Shown here: positions 1 to 10,973 of the stretch, piece after piece
Numbering within the stretch: position 1 is the first letter of the stretch
How the letters are laid out: each line of letters starts with the position of its first letter
From: Ascochyta rabiei
Taxonomy: Eukaryota > Ascomycota > Dothideomycetes > Pleosporales > Didymellaceae
DNA: 64,000 bases
Assembly: GCF_004011695.2 (NCBI RefSeq)
Contig: NC_082407.1
Coordinates: 1,736,001 to 1,800,000, forward strand
Direction of reading: 5' to 3'
Position numbers and translations under genes: made by a program
Notes under the pieces: generated by a model
What the model saw: the letters and a program-made list of their open reading frames with translations, nothing else
Told to the model about the DNA's origin: nothing
Databases searched by the model: none

Positions 1-222
1 CGGTGATAAGCCTGTGGTTGGATGGCAGTGTGGTGCTAGTAGAATGATATTGAGAGATTTTTCCGGATATAGACCCTCGTCATGGCAAGCGTAACTTTTG
101 TCAAATCGGTTGCATAGTGTGGATCGAGGAGAGACTTGAGAGCGTCGAGAGGAAGCCCCAACAATCCGAATACTCGATCGTGTCTCTGCGCACATTAGTT
201 TTTCTTTTGTTTTCTCCAGTAT
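1..222. other. Window edge, no gene seen
   Basis: This AT-leaning stretch downstream of the HET relic contains no convincing reading frame or RNA gene on either strand. Confidence 0.5.
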
Positions 223-911
223 TTATTCCAATTGAAAAAGTCGGTTCATCAGGTAGGAACTTCGGATGTTGCAGACGGCTTTGACTTGGACCCACCGTTC
301 TTTCCTGTGATGTGATTCAAACAGTCCCAGGAGGATACGCAACCTTGCAGCTGGCACGAGGCTGCTGCCAATGAGAAATGGAGGGTTGTTACCGATTGCG
401 TACTCTTGGACAATCCATATTCGGCTCCAGTAATGATCGTTACAGAAGGCCTCGAGAGCAGACTGAACGGACTCATTGTCCATCATGTCGACCACAAAAG
501 AATCCTGGTACTGTGTAGATTGTGAGAGAGTCACAAGCTTCGAAAATTCGAGCACCTGAACAACTTGCGCTGTGGCTCCTGTCTCAATCGCAACAATGCC
601 TGCTCCAGCGCCGGCAAGACCTTTCTCATTCGAAGCACTTGAGCGCTTCACTCAGTGGCATCGATCTGGTTTGTATAGATAGCACCGACCTATTGCAAAC
701 CGTAAGTGAGAATAGACCGATGTTGCTATTGGAGTGATCTTACCCAGACGTATGCACAGTCGAGATCACAGAGATCCCGAAGGATTCTGTAGACATTGGG
801 CCTAGTCTTGAATAGCTTGCCGTCGATAGTGATCGATTCTGATGTGTCCATCACTCCCCAAGTATGGGAAAGAGCAGGTGATTTGCATTCTTGAGCTGCA
901 GACAGCGACAA
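223..911 (-). pseudogene. HET-domain (heterokaryon incompatibility) gene relic
   Basis: HET proteins are fungal allorecognition and cell-death factors. The upstream piece (911 to about 748) reads PALSHTWG, then an ITIDG segment and ends AYVW, matching the start of the HET domain. A GTAAGA donor follows AYVW, and after a CAG acceptor the sequence resumes with IDA, as expected for the conserved W-I-D-A-x-C-I-N-Q core. The CINQ part is missing, a TGA follows four residues later, and a frame change is needed to reach the downstream piece (651 to 223), which contains W-x-R-I-W-I-V-Q-E, another HET hallmark. There is no clear start codon, and the reading frame stops soon after. A domain core broken by deletion, stop and frameshift indicates a dead gene. 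An atypical, heavily spliced allele is less likely. Confidence 0.72.
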
Positions 912-1183
912 ACCAACAATATCACGCTGAGCTTCTGCCTCATTGTAAGTGTTCGAAGCTTGCTAAGGTTGGACGTTAAAATGCAGAATATATATGGGCA
1001 AAGTTTTCGCGAAGGTGTAACAAGTCCTCATATGATAGGCTCCGAGAAAGACAGCGGATATCATTAAGAAGCTCTGCACAACATCGGTTTTATGTACAGT
1101 TCATGCCAATAGAGTAGTTGCATGCTTCGTGTAGCACTTGGGTATCATTTCTCGTCACGTTCCCTGCAAGTCTCGCAGCCCCC
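912..1183. other. Intergenic, no gene seen
   Basis: Short spacer between the 3' end of ATG6 and the broken 5' end of the HET relic. Nothing recognisable. Confidence 0.5.
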
Positions 1184-2827
1184 TCACCTCCTCCTCGCGG
1201 CCATACTTTCAACGTTGTTCGCATGTGCAAGCAGATACTTGCAGCATGTCAGCGTATACTTGCATGCCTTTGTCCAGCTCTCCTCCTTGTTCAGCGCCAA
1301 CTTGATGCTTTGGTCGTGAATGCGATCTTTGCGTATCTCATACGGCATCTTGACGCCTGGTCCACCCATGCCCACTCTCAGACTGCTCCCTGCATCAACG
1401 CCTTGGTTTTCCACGAACTCGCCCAGTTGCCTCAAACATTCCAGGAACGCAACCATGGCAGTGTCGAACTTCCGATGCAAGAAACCGAAGTTTATAGGGA
1501 AATCGCCGGACGAGTACAGCTCCAGACGTTGCTTTTGAACGTTGGGAGAGCTAGCTGTTGAGGCGCGAGTGTCAGCGACGGAAGCACCATTCTTGACTTC
1601 GTGTTTTAATATCGTAGATGTGGAGCCCATGGGGCAGAGTTCGTAGTTCTGGAACTTGTAGCCTAGGCGTTCAGCAAGTGTGGCGAGGAGAAGGCAGGTT
1701 TGGCCCCAGGCAGCGTTGATTTCTGGCCAGTCAACATACGGAGAAGGAAGGCGACCGAGTCGTAGTCCGTTGATTGTGGCAAAGTGGTTGTCGTGGGTTA
1801 TGTTGAATGTGTCGTTGTAGACACTTCTACGTTGGAGTTGGTGAAGTATCTGCGTGTCGTGGGCGTATCGCGCTGTGAGGGCATCGCGCTCGTTCTGGAA
1901 CTCGGTCAAGGTAGAGTTGAAGGCGTTCCTGTCTTTCCAGAAGTCTTCCTCTTCCTGGTCCAGCTGGCGAGCTTCCACTTCAAGAGCAGCCAGCTGAGCG
2001 TCCAAATCCACCTTTTCCGCCTCTAGCTTCTCCAGATTGGCGATGGCAGTGGCCTCGGCTTTCTTTGCGGCTTTCAGGGCAGCATCAGCTGCCTTGACTT
2101 CCTCCGCACTGGGGACATCCGTGTTGGCACGGCGAAGGTAGTCCACGTAGGCGTCGCGTTCTCGTGTCGCCACTCCCAGTCGTTTTTGTAGACCATCTAC
2201 AAGGAGCTCAGTGCACTCGATGCATATGGGGTGGTCGATGTCTGAGCGCGCCGACAGTATCTCGAACATGCGCTGTGTTGTCTCCAAGCCATCTGCCATG
2301 CTTGCTCCTCCTACCGTCCCCGACGCTGCTGTGATGCTCGCTCTTCTCGACAATTCGGGCGTGGTAGGTTGCGTCTGTGTTGCTTCTGCCGGGGTTTGTT
2401 GGTCAGGACTGCGCACCGAGGCTGGTGGCTGGTCTGGTGGGTCCATCATCGACTCGGACATGTGCACGTTGACAAACGACATGGCGGGGTTCTGGCTGGC
2501 CTGTTGAAATCTCGAGGACGGCACATTGCGCTTGAAGGTAGGGTTCCTTGCGGACTGGATCGCTGTTTCGTAGGTCTGGTGTCTCGAGGACGGGTACGTA
2601 GGACGGGACTGGCGAGGTGGGTTGTTCTTGTGGCTTTGCTGCTGCGCCGTGACAGCCGAGTCTGTCGAACAAGTCAGTGGAAAGGCGGGTGTTGCAGGGC
2701 GTTGGCCAGCCATACCGGTCAGGAGCTTGAAGGCTGCAGGGTTGAGCTGGTCAATCGAGGCATCCACGTCGATGGGCGTGCGGCACTTCTGGCAGTACAG
2801 GCCGTGGCTCTTCTTGTCGTTGGCCAT
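1184..2827 (-). CDS. ATG6: Autophagy protein Atg6/Vps30 (Beclin 1 family)
   Basis: Beclin-family subunit of the class III phosphatidylinositol 3-kinase (Vps34) complexes, acting in autophagosome formation and endosomal sorting. The reading frame is intronless and encodes 547 residues, within the family range. Two CxxC pairs are visible, near residue 12 (YCQKC) and near residue 205 (CIECTELL). Next come a long charged coiled coil at about 215-325 and the C-terminal BARA/evolutionarily conserved domain from about 335, with the signatures YNDTFNI, GLRLGRLP, VDWPEINAAWGQ, LGYKFQNYEL and SSGDFPINFG. The start is the first ATG of a frame beginning with a MANDKK peptide, followed directly by the conserved CxxC region. 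It is transcribed divergently from SCM3, with a 397-base shared upstream region. Family assignment is secure. Confidence 0.95.
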   Translation of the reverse strand: MANDKKSHGLYCQKCRTPIDVDASIDQLNPAAFKLLTGMAGQRPATPAFPLTCSTDSAVTAQQQSHKNNPPRQSRPTYPSSRHQTYETAIQSARNPTFKRNVPSSRFQQASQNPAMSFVNVHMSESMMDPPDQPPASVRSPDQQTPAEATQTQPTTPELSRRASITAASGTVGGASMADGLETTQRMFEILSARSDIDHPICIECTELLVDGLQKRLGVATRERDAYVDYLRRANTDVPSAEEVKAADAALKAAKKAEATAIANLEKLEAEKVDLDAQLAALEVEARQLDQEEEDFWKDRNAFNSTLTEFQNERDALTARYAHDTQILHQLQRRSVYNDTFNITHDNHFATINGLRLGRLPSPYVDWPEINAAWGQTCLLLATLAERLGYKFQNYELCPMGSTSTILKHEVKNGASVADTRASTASSPNVQKQRLELYSSGDFPINFGFLHRKFDTAMVAFLECLRQLGEFVENQGVDAGSSLRVGMGGPGVKMPYEIRKDRIHDQSIKLALNKEESWTKACKYTLTCCKYLLAHANNVESMAARRR

Positions 2828-3224
2828 GGCGTTATTGGCGGTCTTGTTGCATGTCCAGTCTTGGGCTGGAGAAGAGGTCTAGCGGTGTGTGCGTGTGCGT
2901 GTGCGTGTACGTGTGCGTGTGTGTATGTGTATGGGGTATGGGGTAGAGCTGAAGCTTGGATCCCACATGTGGTCAGCCGTTTGATGTGCATCCTCCTGCA
3001 GGCCTAGCTCCCGCACGCGCAGGTGCCCCACTCCACGCTAGGACGCGCGAGGACGCGCGAGGGGAAGCCGCGTCCCAGCCATCGTGTTTCGCGTTCAGGC
3101 TCGTGCTCCCCTGCGCAATCCGTCCCCGCCGTAACGACGACAAACGCTTCCCGAGACAACAAACCCAATTCGTCGCATCGCTCAGGCCCCAGGGGCGTCC
3201 GTTCGTCTGGCTACCGCAATCGCC
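2828..3224. promoter_or_regulatory. Divergent ATG6/SCM3 upstream region with GT-rich microsatellite
   Basis: This shared 5' region lies between two head-to-head genes. At about 2883-2936 it carries a purine-pyrimidine alternating (GTGTGC/GTGTAC)n tract that can adopt Z-DNA. A short doubled GACGCGCGAG motif lies at about 3041-3061. Promoter function is inferred from position only. Confidence 0.55.
2883..2936. repeat. GT-rich microsatellite
   Basis: Imperfect GTGTGC hexamers with interspersed GTAC and GTAT variants, directly upstream of the ATG6 start codon (likely in its promoter or 5' UTR). Confidence 0.85.
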
Positions 3225-5357
3225 ATGGAGCCTCCGGCGAAGCGACTGCGCATTCTCCAGTCCGTCGACGTGGACGAGACGAACCCCGACTACATCGCAG
3301 CGAAGCAAAAGCAACAGCTGAAGTTCAAGGGCAGGCTCGAGTCGCTGTTCGCCAAGTACGAAGGCCTGCACGAATCCATGAGCGACGAGATCGACTTCAG
3401 GACCGGCAAGCTGGTCGTGGACAGGGGCCATCTGCGGAGGCTCCACCGGCAAATCGAGCGCAAAGAGCCCACACTGCTCGACAGTCTTCTGGAGCCTGGG
3501 CTGGACAAGGAGGACGCATCGGAGAAAGAGGAGGAGCAAGCCGAGTCAGACGATGAATTGGCGCCTACGCAAGCCCCCAAAAGAAAGAACGACACTGCCC
3601 GAGATCAATCGAGCGTTGCGCAACCTGCAAGGCAGCTTGGTGCCGAGCCGGTTACATCGCCTTCGCACACTGTGCCCACAGAAGCAGTCCAAGCGAATGC
3701 GCTCCAACTGCCAAACACACCGAACCCAGCAGCGAGCCTACTGCAGCATGTTCACTTCCCTCAAACACCGCTTGGTCAACAGGCGCAGGCAGCCTTCTAT
3801 GCCAACCTGAACCAGACGATTGCGCAGGCTGTGCAACACGCTGTTGCTCCATTGCTGTCCAGTCTCTTCCAAATCACACCAAACGTACCACTCGCGCAAG
3901 CTCCCGTGTTCCCAGTGCCATCTCCATACATATCAGGCACTGACAACGTGAGACCAGCAACGGACCCAAAATGGTACTTTCCACCCATGTCGGTTGCGAA
4001 GGAGGCGCAACAGACCATCGAGCAAAGATCGTCACCACCCGTGATGGACAAGCCATTGCCAGAAATTACAAACCGAGTCGAGGCCAGCTCTCCCCTCGTC
4101 CACCGTCGAAGAAGTCCCAAAGTTCATGTTCATATTCAACGAAACCTTACACCCAAGAAAAGACTCAATCCAACTACCAGCCCACAACTAAATCTCAACA
4201 GTGCGCGAGAGGATTCTTTGCCTGTGTTGGATAGCAACAATGACTCGAACCCCGGCGTAGAATCCCCAATCATACTGCCGAGCAAAGTTCGTTTTTCAAA
4301 GTATCAGTTTAGTGAAGAGGATGACGTATATATTAGTCGGAAAAGGGCCTTGCACAACCTGTCCTTTCCAGAGATCAAAGCAGGCAGAGAGAAGTGGTCA
4401 AGCTGGCCCGCAAGTGCCTTGTACAACCGGTGGATAAACCATATCAAGGACAGGCAGCTTCATTTGCAAGAAACACTGAAGACAGGACGCTCACTGCACA
4501 GCTCGTCAACCCCTCCTGAGCACGAGGAGCAGTTCTTCTCGAGCAAGGAGATTCCGGAAACATCGTCAGCATCACATCACCTGCCCACACCGAGCTCTCT
4601 TGGGCAGAACGACAGCCACGTGGAGGGTGCTGTTATACCACCGAGTTCACACTTCGACGACGATGAACTCGAACTGCTCTCTCTCGCCGGGGCAGATGTT
4701 GGCCAAGAGGTCCCCTCTGTTGGCGACTATGAAGACGACGATGTCTACCCTACACTCGACGAGATCCTCCCCTCCATCGAAGGCGCCGACTTCCGCAACG
4801 AAGACGAACTGCAACTCGAGATGCTCAAAACGGAAGAATCCGAGACCGAAGAACGAGTCCCACAGAAAGCGCTACCCAGCACAATCCCCGAAACCCAAGA
4901 TTCCATCGTCATCGCCTCTTCTCCGAGCTACAAACGCCAGACAACACACAAGCAGAAGCCCAAGCCCAAGCCCCTCCGCACATACCGCGCCATGTCGGAT
5001 TCGGAATCCGACCTCGATCTCATCGGCGCCAGCGACGGTCCCACACCCACCACACCGCGCATCACCATCAAGCGCGAATCCCTCACCCCGCAAGCAAGCA
5101 AATTCCTCTGCAGCTCGCCCGCCTTCAAGACGCCACACGCCATACCGCAGTCGTCGCGACTGGTATCCTCGGGCGCAAAATCGACGGGAAAACTAGATCG
5201 CAGAGCCTATCTCAAGGAGGTCAAGCAATCGTGGACCAAGAAGACGCCGGGCGCAAAGGGACTGCAGAATAAGAGGAGGAGTCTTAATTTGCAGCCGCCT
5301 GCGCACAGGAGGCGCTGGGCTGAGGTGGAGGACAGCGACGATGAACTCGCGGCATGA
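3225..5357 (+). CDS. SCM3: Scm3/HJURP-family CENP-A chaperone with Myb-like domain
   Basis: Centromere histone chaperone that loads CENP-A (Cse4) nucleosomes. The intronless frame encodes 710 residues and starts at an ATG in a strong context (gccATGG). Residues about 25-75 match the Scm3 N-terminal domain: LFAKYEGLHE, then DEIDFRTGKLVVDRGHLRRL, with the D-E-I-D-x-x-T-G-x-x-V and G-H-L pattern. At about 360-420 is a Myb/SANT-like helical segment (FSEEDDVYISRKRAL, then WPASALYNRWINH), also found in filamentous fungal Scm3 proteins. The rest is low-complexity, Ser/Pro-rich and acidic, and the tail is basic (KKTPGAKGLQNKRR) before a final acidic DSDDELAA. Family call rests on the N-terminal domain; the long disordered tail is not diagnostic. 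Confidence 0.82.
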   Translation: MEPPAKRLRILQSVDVDETNPDYIAAKQKQQLKFKGRLESLFAKYEGLHESMSDEIDFRTGKLVVDRGHLRRLHRQIERKEPTLLDSLLEPGLDKEDASEKEEEQAESDDELAPTQAPKRKNDTARDQSSVAQPARQLGAEPVTSPSHTVPTEAVQANALQLPNTPNPAASLLQHVHFPQTPLGQQAQAAFYANLNQTIAQAVQHAVAPLLSSLFQITPNVPLAQAPVFPVPSPYISGTDNVRPATDPKWYFPPMSVAKEAQQTIEQRSSPPVMDKPLPEITNRVEASSPLVHRRRSPKVHVHIQRNLTPKKRLNPTTSPQLNLNSAREDSLPVLDSNNDSNPGVESPIILPSKVRFSKYQFSEEDDVYISRKRALHNLSFPEIKAGREKWSSWPASALYNRWINHIKDRQLHLQETLKTGRSLHSSSTPPEHEEQFFSSKEIPETSSASHHLPTPSSLGQNDSHVEGAVIPPSSHFDDDELELLSLAGADVGQEVPSVGDYEDDDVYPTLDEILPSIEGADFRNEDELQLEMLKTEESETEERVPQKALPSTIPETQDSIVIASSPSYKRQTTHKQKPKPKPLRTYRAMSDSESDLDLIGASDGPTPTTPRITIKRESLTPQASKFLCSSPAFKTPHAIPQSSRLVSSGAKSTGKLDRRAYLKEVKQSWTKKTPGAKGLQNKRRSLNLQPPAHRRRWAEVEDSDDELAA

Positions 5358-6156
5358 TTGGACAATAAAGAAGTGAAATAGGAGTAATGCACCCAGTGCT
5401 ATTCATGATTCATAGCTTCTTTAACTAAGCTAGGTATTTGACGACTGCTTGTTATGTATAATGCACGCTGTAGTCCCCTATCCATCTATTCAATCAACAA
5501 CCATTCAGCAAACCCAACTTGACCAGCTCCCAGGATTTAGAGAATCAGTAGAGTTCAGAGGACAAAGACGAATCTCACGTGACCGAGACATTATCCCAGC
5601 TCTTATTCTACTACATTCGTGTAAACTGTTGCCGTGTCTACGCACCGAGTTGCCCATTCCCATCATGCGCTCCAGTGCACACTACAACCTAGGCGAGAGA
5701 AGATGGGTCGCTGGCAGCGCTACTGGCAACCAGCGCGAGCGCCATACTGTACCAGCCAACGCCAAAGCAACGCAGTTCCGCGAAGGCGACAATGCCTTGG
5801 CGTTGGACAGCGACGGCTTCCCATCCAATCGATTCCTGCCTGACAAACGACATCCTGCCTGCCGCCTACTCGCCTCTCAGACATGCTCGACGCACCTGCA
5901 GCAGGTAATAACGGTCACGCGTGTGGTGTGCAATATACAGAAGAGCAATCTAGACTGATCGCGTGCTGTTTCTGATCATGGATAAGGGTGTAAGCTCAAG
6001 GTAGTGTCAGTCTGCTGCAAGGCAAAGGCGCGGCGGACCGTGAATGGGTCGCTGTTCTTGTTCACATTTCTACTACACATGCTTGCTCTCATCTGACCTT
6101 CATACACACTTACGCCGTCCTCCGTTCAAATTACTCACGCTACGACTCTTCTATGT
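5358..6156. other. Convergent intergenic region, no gene seen
   Basis: About 800 bases lie between the 3' ends of SCM3 and the myosin gene. A 169-codon frame (5449-5958, +) is present but has no domain, no coding-like composition and no promoter space of its own. I treat the region as 3' flanking sequence. Confidence 0.5.
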
Positions 6157-9100
6157 CTACCACTCCTCGTCTCCCCTCCTCCCCTGCATGGCCTGTTGTC
6201 TCGCCCTCAGCGCCTCAGCTAACCCCCCAGCAATGCTCCCACTGCTATCCCTCGCGCCCGTCTCGCTCGCACTTCCTGAGTACCCACTATCCCTACTATC
6301 CGGAGCGGGTTTGCGCGCCGTGGGGCGCTTGGCCGGAGGAGCAGGAGGCTTCGGCTTTCCATTTGCAGGGCGCGCAGGCGGCGCAGGTGGTGGGGGTGGA
6401 ACCGCGGTTTTGACAATGTGCTCTTCAAGGTATGCGCTGGGTGCCCAACCCGAGGCAGATTTGTCGAGGCGGGAAGCTAACCACCAGCCTGCTTTTTGTA
6501 AGCACTATATTGTGAATAGTGGGGGAGAAGGGAGGAATCACGGACCATTGTTTTCTTTCTGCGTAACAAGGATGATTTCGTCTTTTCGCAGACTTAGCTC
6601 ACCCGCTGACTGGCCAGCAAAGTCGTATAGAGCCTTGAACGTAGGCTCCTTGGGTGCAGCGGGTGCAGCAGGTGGCGGCGGGGGTGGAGGTGGTGCTCGT
6701 GATGCTGACGACGATCTCGAGTGGTTTGCTGATCCGTTGAGTGCGGCGACAGGCTGCGGTACGGGTTTTGGCTGAGGTGTGGCAGCAGGTATCGCGGCAG
6801 GTACGGGTCGTTGCTGGACTGCAGCAGGCATAGGCGCAGGAGGCACTGCCCTTGATTGAGCGGCGGCAGGAGCGGGTACGGGTCGCGGTTGCGCAGGACG
6901 GCTGGCGAGCTTTGACGGGCCTCCTCCTGGACCACCGGGCCGCAACAGCTTCCCCTTGGTGATGGGCTTGGCAGCAACTTGTTTGCCCTTAGGCGTGGGC
7001 TTGGAGACGGAGTTGGGCGGTTCTCCTTGTCCTGTGTGGACCGTACCACTCTTGTACAAGTCGACACGCGCACTAGGATCTTTGATTACCTTGACTTGAG
7101 CAGGCTTGCCCGGCTTCTTGTTGTAGTTGATCCTGTAAACGGTCAGTACGTCTTGGACCAAGAACGGAAGGTGGTTCGACTTACGTGTCGCCGATCTGGA
7201 GAGTTAACGATCCTCGCAGAACGTTTGTTAGTTGCGTAAAGAATTCAGTCTTGAACACGCAGTTCACAAGTGGGTCAGGCTCGTTGGGCGAACCTGCGCC
7301 GATAGAGAACCAATCGTCTTGGAGCTTCGACGCGCTGACAAACTTGATGGCGCCGACAGGTATCGTTCTGTCAGCTTGTATTTGGACCTGCCCGTTCACA
7401 AGCACCTGCTTTACCAGATACACGTTCTTCTTGGTCAGAATGAGCATGCGGGCTTCCGGCTTACTCGAGCGACCAAGCTTCGACACAAGCGTCTCCGCTC
7501 TACACGAGAAAGGTACCTCTTCGTTGCTCGAGATTCCAATGGCTTGGGCGATCACTTCACCTGGGCCGCCTCGATTTGCAATGCCAAGGTAGTCACCCAT
7601 AAACCTTCGAGATCCAGTCAAACTGTATCTCCGCCTCTCTTTCCGACCAGCAAGAACCTTGTGGCCTTGATCGCGCCACTCGATGAACTCTTTGCCACCG
7701 TTCAACTTGCGCCAGAAACGCTGTATCCGTGTGGCACATTCAATGCGGTAGCTCAAGTAGTTCCTCCAGGCTCGCTGGATGCGAATGGCCATGTTGTGCC
7801 AGTAACGGTCACGCATCGTCTCCAAAGCAAATAGCGTCTCAGGAGTCTTGATGAAGACCTTTGTCACACCCATCTGGAACTCTTCCGCTGGGATGTTGGT
7901 GTCCTTTAGGATTTGCTTGGTACCTTGCTCGTAGCTCCCTGTCCAAGTATATTCACCAGCGTACGAACACTTTGGAGAGAGCAAAAAGAATCTCTCTACA
8001 AACTTGTCAAATGTCTGACGGGACGCGAAACCAGCTCGGCGGATGCGGACGTTCTCTTGCAGACCAAGGTACTTGACTTGATGCAACACGTTCGCTTCGT
8101 TGAACTCTTTCGGCGACTTGTTCTCGTTCGGCTTGATGGTACGGATGTAGGACGGTCGGGCTTGCATGAGCGTGGTAACGAGGTCGTTCGCCGATACCTT
8201 GATCTTGTCTCCAGCCGTGGGAGGTCGCCTTCTGTTGTCTTGGTCGACCTGGTTGGGAAACAGAGTATGAACGAAGGTATTGGAGCTCTGTCCTAGGAGG
8301 TTAAGCAAGTCCTTAAGAAGCTGGTCCTTATTCTTATCCGTCATGCCCTCAACTGCGTACGAGACCTCGCCAGCGTAGTGCTTGATGATGAATTGTCCCT
8401 GGCGAGGCTGGAAATTGGGGTTAGACGAGAGCGCATTTAGCCTCTGAACAAACGTCTGGTCAGCTGCACCGGGATCAGCATGAGCTGTTGCACAAGCATC
8501 GTTTAACGCTGCGAAAACGCCCGGTGGTCGCTTTTCTTCGATCAACTCGCACACAACTTTGTTATCGAAGTACTTGATGGGCGTCCATTTGATCTGCTCC
8601 CGCTCGTACTCTTCTTGTTCGGCTTTCAGGGTCAGTTGGATGAAAATCTGCTGAAGTTTCTCGTTGACGTAGTTGATGCACAGCTGTTCGAAACTGTTCT
8701 TCTCGAAGATCTCAAAGCCGTAGATATCCAGGATACCAATGGAATAGGCTGAAGCACTTCGCGCCTTCAACGACAGGTTCACACGCTCGACGATCCAGTC
8801 AAACAGGTTGAAGTAAATGGCCTTGGACAGAGCATCTCGCACCGAAGAGGCTTGGGCGGGGTTCAATGGCACGTCGTACACCGAACCTCTGCGCCCACCA
8901 CGACTTGTCTCCATGACTCGGATCGTGAGCGCTTTGTTGACGTGCGCAGAATCAACCTCCAGGAGATAGGCCACAAAGTCGACTACAGACTGATCCGCGA
9001 TCGCAGCGTTGCCTTGGTCATCTTCCACAAACGACACATTTCCAAGCCATAGGACTGCCGAGAGCATTCGGAAGATGTTATCTTGTTCTGCCTGTTGCAG

Positions 9101-10259
9101 ACCGATCACCTTCATAGCGTTCAACGTGTCTTGGAATTCGGCATGGTCGTCGATACCCGGGACGTCGTAGCATTTCGATCGACTTGTGTAGAGATAGGAT
9201 TGCGGTTGTTGTAATCCGAAGATTTCTGAACCTGTCAGTACTTGTTTCGCACTCAGGTATCCCTACCGAACCTACCCCTGTAGTTGGGTGAAGCCGCCTT
9301 CGCGAACTGGTAGAAGATATGGAAGTTGCGCTCGTTGGTAATCTGGCCGACTACACGCGACTTCTCCAGTAGGTAGTTGTTGATATTCGCTCCAACAGGC
9401 TCGCCCTGACCATTGAAGTGGATTTCGAGATATTTTCCGAACCGCGAGGAGTTGTTATTCCTCAGCGTTTTTGCGTTTCCAAACGACTCGAGCAGTGGGT
9501 TTGTGGCCAGCACCATGTCCATCATCTCCTGGATGGACGAGTTCTTCCCGCCCGACACATTCGCAATGTATTGCATGAGGCGCTTTGCAGCTTCTGTCTT
9601 CCCTGCTCCCGACTCGCCGGAGATGATGACGCACTGGTTCTCCTTGTAGGCGTTCATGTTGTAGTAGGCGGATTCGGCGATTGCGAAGACGTGCGGCGGC
9701 ACCTGGTCATGTCAGATCTGAGCGCATCATCGAAGCCGTGCGCCATACTTCCAGCCTGTTCTTGCCCTTGTAGCTTTCCAGGACCTGTTCGGTGTAGATG
9801 CCCACTGCCGTTGTCAGCATTCCCTCTTCACAGCGCCCATGCTACCACGTACAGTCTCGAAAGGGGTTGACAGACACCAGCACGTGTCCAATGTACGTCT
9901 GCGCCTCGGTCAGTTGCTGTCCCCTCAATCTGGCGCTCTGTGTCCACGAAGCGCGGGGCTGGCGCGGGCAGGTCGACGCACGTAAATCTCGCCATTCTCG
10001 AAGCGCTTCTTCAGGTTGTCGTTGATGGCCTCGTTCGAGATCTTGCTGATCAGCGTCAGATCCGAGACGCCCACTTCCTTCTTCTTGGTTGTCTCGAAGA
10101 CGGCCTTGGTTGCGAATTGGGCCTTCTGCTGCCCAGGACGAGCAGCCCCGGCGGCGCCGGCCTCCTTCTTGCGCCCGGCGCGCTTGGATACCGCCTAGAT
10201 GGCCCTCTGTCAGTGTCTGCAGCGTCTTGGTGGCGGGTGTCGGCGGCCTATACCACCAT
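6157..10259 (-). CDS. MYO1: Class I myosin (myosin-1, MyoA/Myo3/Myo5 family)
   Basis: Single-headed myosin that drives actin-patch endocytosis and activates Arp2/3. Eight exons join to 1234 residues: 10257-10259, 9982-10194, 9853-9898, 9749-9804, 9276-9702, 7185-9225, 6546-7132 and 6157-6488. The head has P-loop GESGAGKT, switch [10 protein letters not shown] and switch II DIYGFE. A TEDS-rule serine, the target of PAK-type kinases, lies in [12 protein letters not shown]. Two IQ motifs ([11 protein letters not shown] and TRIQRFWRK) follow, then the TH1 lipid-binding tail, a Pro/Ala-rich TH2 region, an SH3 domain ([15 protein letters not shown], then [22 protein letters not shown]) and an acidic GDEEW end that binds Arp2/3. 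The start is less certain: the only ATG fitting the conserved [15 protein letters not shown] exon is split from it by a 62-base intron. SLA1 at 50.3 kb acts in the same patch. Confidence 0.93.
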
Positions 10260-10973
10260 GGCTGATGCCCGACTGCGAGCTCCGAGGTGTCGGGCGGCTT
10301 GCGCGTTTGGCGGGTCGTGTGTGCTGCTGGACTCGATTCACGGCAAATGGAGGCGCGGGGAATGGAGAACGGGGACGCTGGGGGGTGTAGGCGCAATGTG
10401 TGGGGAGCGCAGGAGCGGCCTTCAGCAAAAGCGTGGTGAGTAAGATTAGTGGGCAGCGTTCCCTACGCCTCAGCGATCCTACCAGCGATGTCACAGCCCA
10501 CGTCGGCCGTATCGGAAGTCGCAGCGAGTACGGTACCGGTAGGCCGCACAGCCACACCCTGTGACGTGCTGTTACGTGCAGTTACACCATGGACGCGCAA
10601 GCCGACCCGCCGCATTCACCCTCACCGCGTGCAAACCTCGCCAGGATCCTCTGCCATGTTGCCATGTTGCCACCACGCACTCAGGCAGCAGCCAAAGGAG
10701 CTTCGGGCACCCTCGAGTCGCGGGCACGGCCAGTTCGTTATTCGCCTCTGCAAATGCTACGCTACCAACACAATGCGCCAACCTGACCTGCTGTGTGCAA
10801 GACCCTGTGAATGAGTGTCCGAACCAAAGCGGACATGGCCTGCCCCAGGCATCGTCAAGAGAAACCGAAACGCCACGGAACATGCCAATGCCGAGCGTAG
10901 AAATATCCCCAGAGAAAAATCCAAAACGCCATCGCTTGCCAGCTTGAGAAACAAAAGCTCGAGGCTCGAATAT
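10260..10973. promoter_or_regulatory. Upstream region of the myosin gene
   Basis: About 700 bases lie between the myosin start and the polo kinase stop, both on the minus strand. It should contain the myosin promoter and 5' UTR and the polo kinase 3' end. Several overlapping open frames lack domain support. No further gene seen. Confidence 0.45.

Noticed and set aside
5449..5958. 169-codon plus-strand frame between SCM3 and the myosin gene
   Set aside because: No domain, no coding-like residue pattern, and it sits in convergent 3' flanks; likely chance.
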